Shown piece after piece: positions 5,990 through 7,627 of a stretch of 7,627 bases of DNA. The notes beneath the pieces were generated by a model. That model was not told the DNA's origin. It ran no database searches and saw only the letters and a list, made by a program, of their open reading frames with translations. Position 1 is the first letter of the stretch. Every line of letters begins with the position of its first letter. The stretch covers positions 1 through 7,627 of the forward strand of contig JACCXG010000084.1 in assembly GCA_013697225.1 (NCBI GenBank). The letters run 5' to 3'. The translations under genes were made by a program, and so were the position numbers. This DNA is from Acidobacteriota bacterium. Its GTDB lineage: Bacteria > Acidobacteriota > Vicinamibacteria > Vicinamibacterales > 2-12-FULL-66-21.

Positions 5990-7147
5990 GTGCGCGTGAT
6001 GATCTCCTGCGGCGAGCCGTCCGGCGATCTGTATGCGGCGGCGCTTGCGTCGGAGCTCCGCCTCCAGGAGCCAGGTGTGACCATCACAGGATTCGGCGGT
6101 GATCGGCTCCGGCGAGCCGGCGCAAGCCTGACAGCCGATTTCAGCGGGCTGTCGGTGACCGGGCTGGTCGAGGCTGCCCGTGTGCTGCCGCGCACCTACG
6201 GCATCTATCGCCGCCTTGTCGCGCGCGCGCGAGAGGAACGGCCCGACGTCTTCGTCGCGATCGACTTTCCTGACTTCAACTTCAGGCTGGCAGGCGCGCT
6301 CCGGAAGCTCGGGATCCCCGTCGTGTACTACATCAGCCCGCAGCTCTGGGCCTGGCGGCCAGGACGCATGAAGACCATGCGGATCATCGCGGACAAGGTC
6401 CTGGTCATTTTCCCGTTCGAGGAGGCTCTCTACAGCGAGGCAGGGGTCCCCGTGGAGTGGGTCGGGCACCCGCTCCTCGACATGATTCCGCCGCCACGCC
6501 CCCGGACCGATGTGCTGTGCGACCTGGGGCTGCGGGCTGGCAGCCCGCTCGTGGCGCTGCTTCCGGGCAGCCGCCGGAACGAGGTGAGCGCCATCCTTCC
6601 GGGGCTGCTGGATGCCGCCCGGATCATCCGGGCACAGATTCCGGCCGCGCAGTTCGTGGTGCCCCGGGCGCCGCATCTCCCGGACGATCTCTTCACGGGG
6701 CTCGCGGCGCTCACCGGCCCTCCGGCCGTCCTCGTGGACGGACGCGCGGACGATGTGCTTTCTGTGGCCGACCTGGCGCTGGTGGCGTCCGGAACGGCGA
6801 CTGTTCAGGCGGCGCTGCACGAGTGCCCCATGGTCGTCGTGTACCGGCTCTCCCCGCTGACCTACCGGCTCGGTCGCCCGTTCGTGCGCGTGAGCACGTT
6901 TGCGATGGCCAACCTGGTAGCCGGACGCCAGGTCGTCCCCGAGCTGATTCAGGACGACTTCACCCCCCCGCGCCTTGCGGCCGAGGCTCTGAAGATGCTG
7001 GAGGATCCCGGCGTGGCCGCGCAAGTGCGGCGCGACCTGGGGGAAGTCCGTGCGCGTCTGGGAGAGCCGGGAGCCAGCCGGCGTGCAGCCCGTGCCGTTC
7101 TCGAGTCCGCCCGCCGAAGTCGTGTCAATACCGTTGGAGTAGACTGA
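5990..7147 (+). CDS. lpxB: Lipid-A-disaccharide synthase
   Basis: LpxB condenses lipid X with UDP-2,3-diacylglucosamine to form the lipid A disaccharide, at the cytoplasmic face of the inner membrane. The 385-residue length is normal for this GT19 glycosyltransferase. Family motifs occur in order: CGEPSGD (7-13), GFGGDRL (34-40), IDFPDFN (91-97), YYISPQLWAW (113-122), WVGHPLLD (157-164), LLPGSRRNEV (190-199), ASGTAT (266-271), MVVVYR (281-286) and NLVAGRQVVPELIQ (308-321). The Asp pair in IDFPDFN and Arg195 in LPGSR correspond to residues needed in E. coli LpxB. The GTG at 5990 is preferred because MRVMISCGEPSGD has the typical short lead before the GEPSGD loop; a GTG at 5996 or ATG at 5999 is possible. 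It begins 14 bases after the M16 gene ends and has no Shine-Dalgarno, so it is probably read from the upstream transcript. lpxA and fabZ are not adjacent. Confidence 0.96.
   Translation: MRVMISCGEPSGDLYAAALASELRLQEPGVTITGFGGDRLRRAGASLTADFSGLSVTGLVEAARVLPRTYGIYRRLVARAREERPDVFVAIDFPDFNFRLAGALRKLGIPVVYYISPQLWAWRPGRMKTMRIIADKVLVIFPFEEALYSEAGVPVEWVGHPLLDMIPPPRPRTDVLCDLGLRAGSPLVALLPGSRRNEVSAILPGLLDAARIIRAQIPAAQFVVPRAPHLPDDLFTGLAALTGPPAVLVDGRADDVLSVADLALVASGTATVQAALHECPMVVVYRLSPLTYRLGRPFVRVSTFAMANLVAGRQVVPELIQDDFTPPRLAAEALKMLEDPGVAAQVRRDLGEVRARLGEPGASRRAARAVLESARRSRVNTVGVD
7140..7145 (+). promoter_or_regulatory. Possible -10 element for the last gene
   Basis: TAGACT fits TAnnnT and ends 8 bases before the ATG at 7154, overlapping the lpxB stop codon. 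Spacing matches the other putative leaderless starts in the window. A GGAG at 7136-7139 is too far from the ATG (14 bases) to be a good ribosome site. The motif is short, and read-through from lpxB is equally possible. Confidence 0.25.
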
Positions 7148-7153
7148 AGTTCC

Positions 7154-7627
7154 ATGCTGCCTCGCGCTGCCGCCTGTCTTGTGTTCGCCTGTTTTCTGCC
7201 GCCTCTCCTCCACGCAACCGTGCTGGTGCCGGCCGAGTTCAGGGAGATCGTGAACGGCGCCGACATCATTGCCTACGGCCGGGTGGTCGAGACGACAGTG
7301 GAGTCCAGCGAGGACAGGAAAACGGTCGACACGCTGGTCACCCTTCGTGTGGGGACATACCTGAAGGGTGGGCCGGGCGAGACGATCGTCTTCAAGGTCC
7401 CTGGAGGCCAGGTGGGGCGTTACAGGAATGTCACGGTTGGCGCACCCCGGTTCGTCGCCGGTGAAGAGGCGGTGGTCTTCCTCAACGTGAGGAATGGCGG
7501 GACGCCGTTCGTCTTCGGACTGAATCAAGGTGTGTTCCGGGTGCGCCTCGAAACGCAATCCAACCGGCGGCTTGTCGTTCCTCCCGTCATGGCCCGAGGT
7601 CTCGAGCCGGAGACGGTCGTGCGCGGC
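7154..7627 (+). CDS. Partial secreted protein of unrecognised family (3' end beyond the window)
   Basis: The frame is open from the ATG at 7154 to the right edge, giving 158 residues. Residues 1-21 (MLPRAAACLVFACFLPPLLHA) form a clear signal peptide, so the mature protein would start at about TVLVPAEF. The mature part looks all-beta. It contains ADIIAYGRVVETT (35-47), a VTLRVGTYLKG stretch (61-71), VFKVPGGQVGRYRNVTVG (78-95), EEAVVFLNV (104-112) and FGLNQGVFRV (120-129). I have the impression of a conserved but unnamed family with the same 'GR-VV ... YLKG ... PGGQ-GRY ... GEE-V-FL ... G-NQG-F-V' pattern in other soil and deltaproteobacterial genomes, but I cannot name a domain or function. 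It starts 6 bases after lpxB, so co-transcription is likely, though no lipid A role follows from its sequence. Nothing suggests a frameshift. Confidence 0.8.
   Translation, partial: MLPRAAACLVFACFLPPLLHATVLVPAEFREIVNGADIIAYGRVVETTVESSEDRKTVDTLVTLRVGTYLKGGPGETIVFKVPGGQVGRYRNVTVGAPRFVAGEEAVVFLNVRNGGTPFVFGLNQGVFRVRLETQSNRRLVVPPVMARGLEPETVVRG

Noticed and set aside
5885..7558. Minus-strand open frame of 557 codons opposite lpxB
   Set aside because: It is antisense to lpxB and the following secreted protein, both with clear motifs; its translation shows no domain.

Overview
The window is a GC-rich stretch (about two thirds G+C by eye) of tightly packed bacterial chromosome. It carries two lipid A genes, lpxD and lpxB, so the organism is a diderm with lipopolysaccharide. 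High GC, a periplasmic M16 protease pair fused to a LolA-like domain, a bacterial Mit_KHE1-type protein and scattered lpx genes together recall Acidobacteriota or a similar environmental phylum. That placement is an inference from gene content, not a measurement. I see no mobile element, tRNA, rRNA or CRISPR array.

Layout. Bases 1-492 (minus strand) hold the 5' part of a secreted protein with two beta-sandwich-like repeats; it runs off the left edge. A divergent intergenic region (493-574) separates it from a plus-strand run that fills the rest of the window. That run is: a Mit_KHE1-like membrane protein (575-1255); lpxD (1252-2286, starting at a GTG that overlaps the previous stop); an 81-base gap with a hairpin and a promoter-like site; a catalytic M16 zinc protease (2368-3735); a second M16 protein without the zinc site, extended by a LolA-like domain (3732-5975, ATGA overlap); lpxB (5990-7147); and the 5' part of a secreted protein of unrecognised family (7154 to the right edge).

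How the genes fit together. LpxD adds the third acyl chain to UDP-glucosamine in lipid A synthesis, and LpxB condenses two acylated sugars into the disaccharide. The genes between them encode a predicted exported protease made of one subunit with the zinc site and one with the Arg/Tyr substrate-binding pair. The C-terminal domain of the second subunit resembles lipoprotein-carrier folds. Its position between two lipid A genes suggests, without proving it, a role in outer-membrane or lipoprotein maintenance. Four of the gene starts (492 minus, 575, 2368, 7154) lack a good Shine-Dalgarno sequence but have a TAnnnT -10-like hexamer 7-11 bases before the start codon, the pattern expected of leaderless transcripts. 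The internal gene at 3732 has a clear GGAGG instead.
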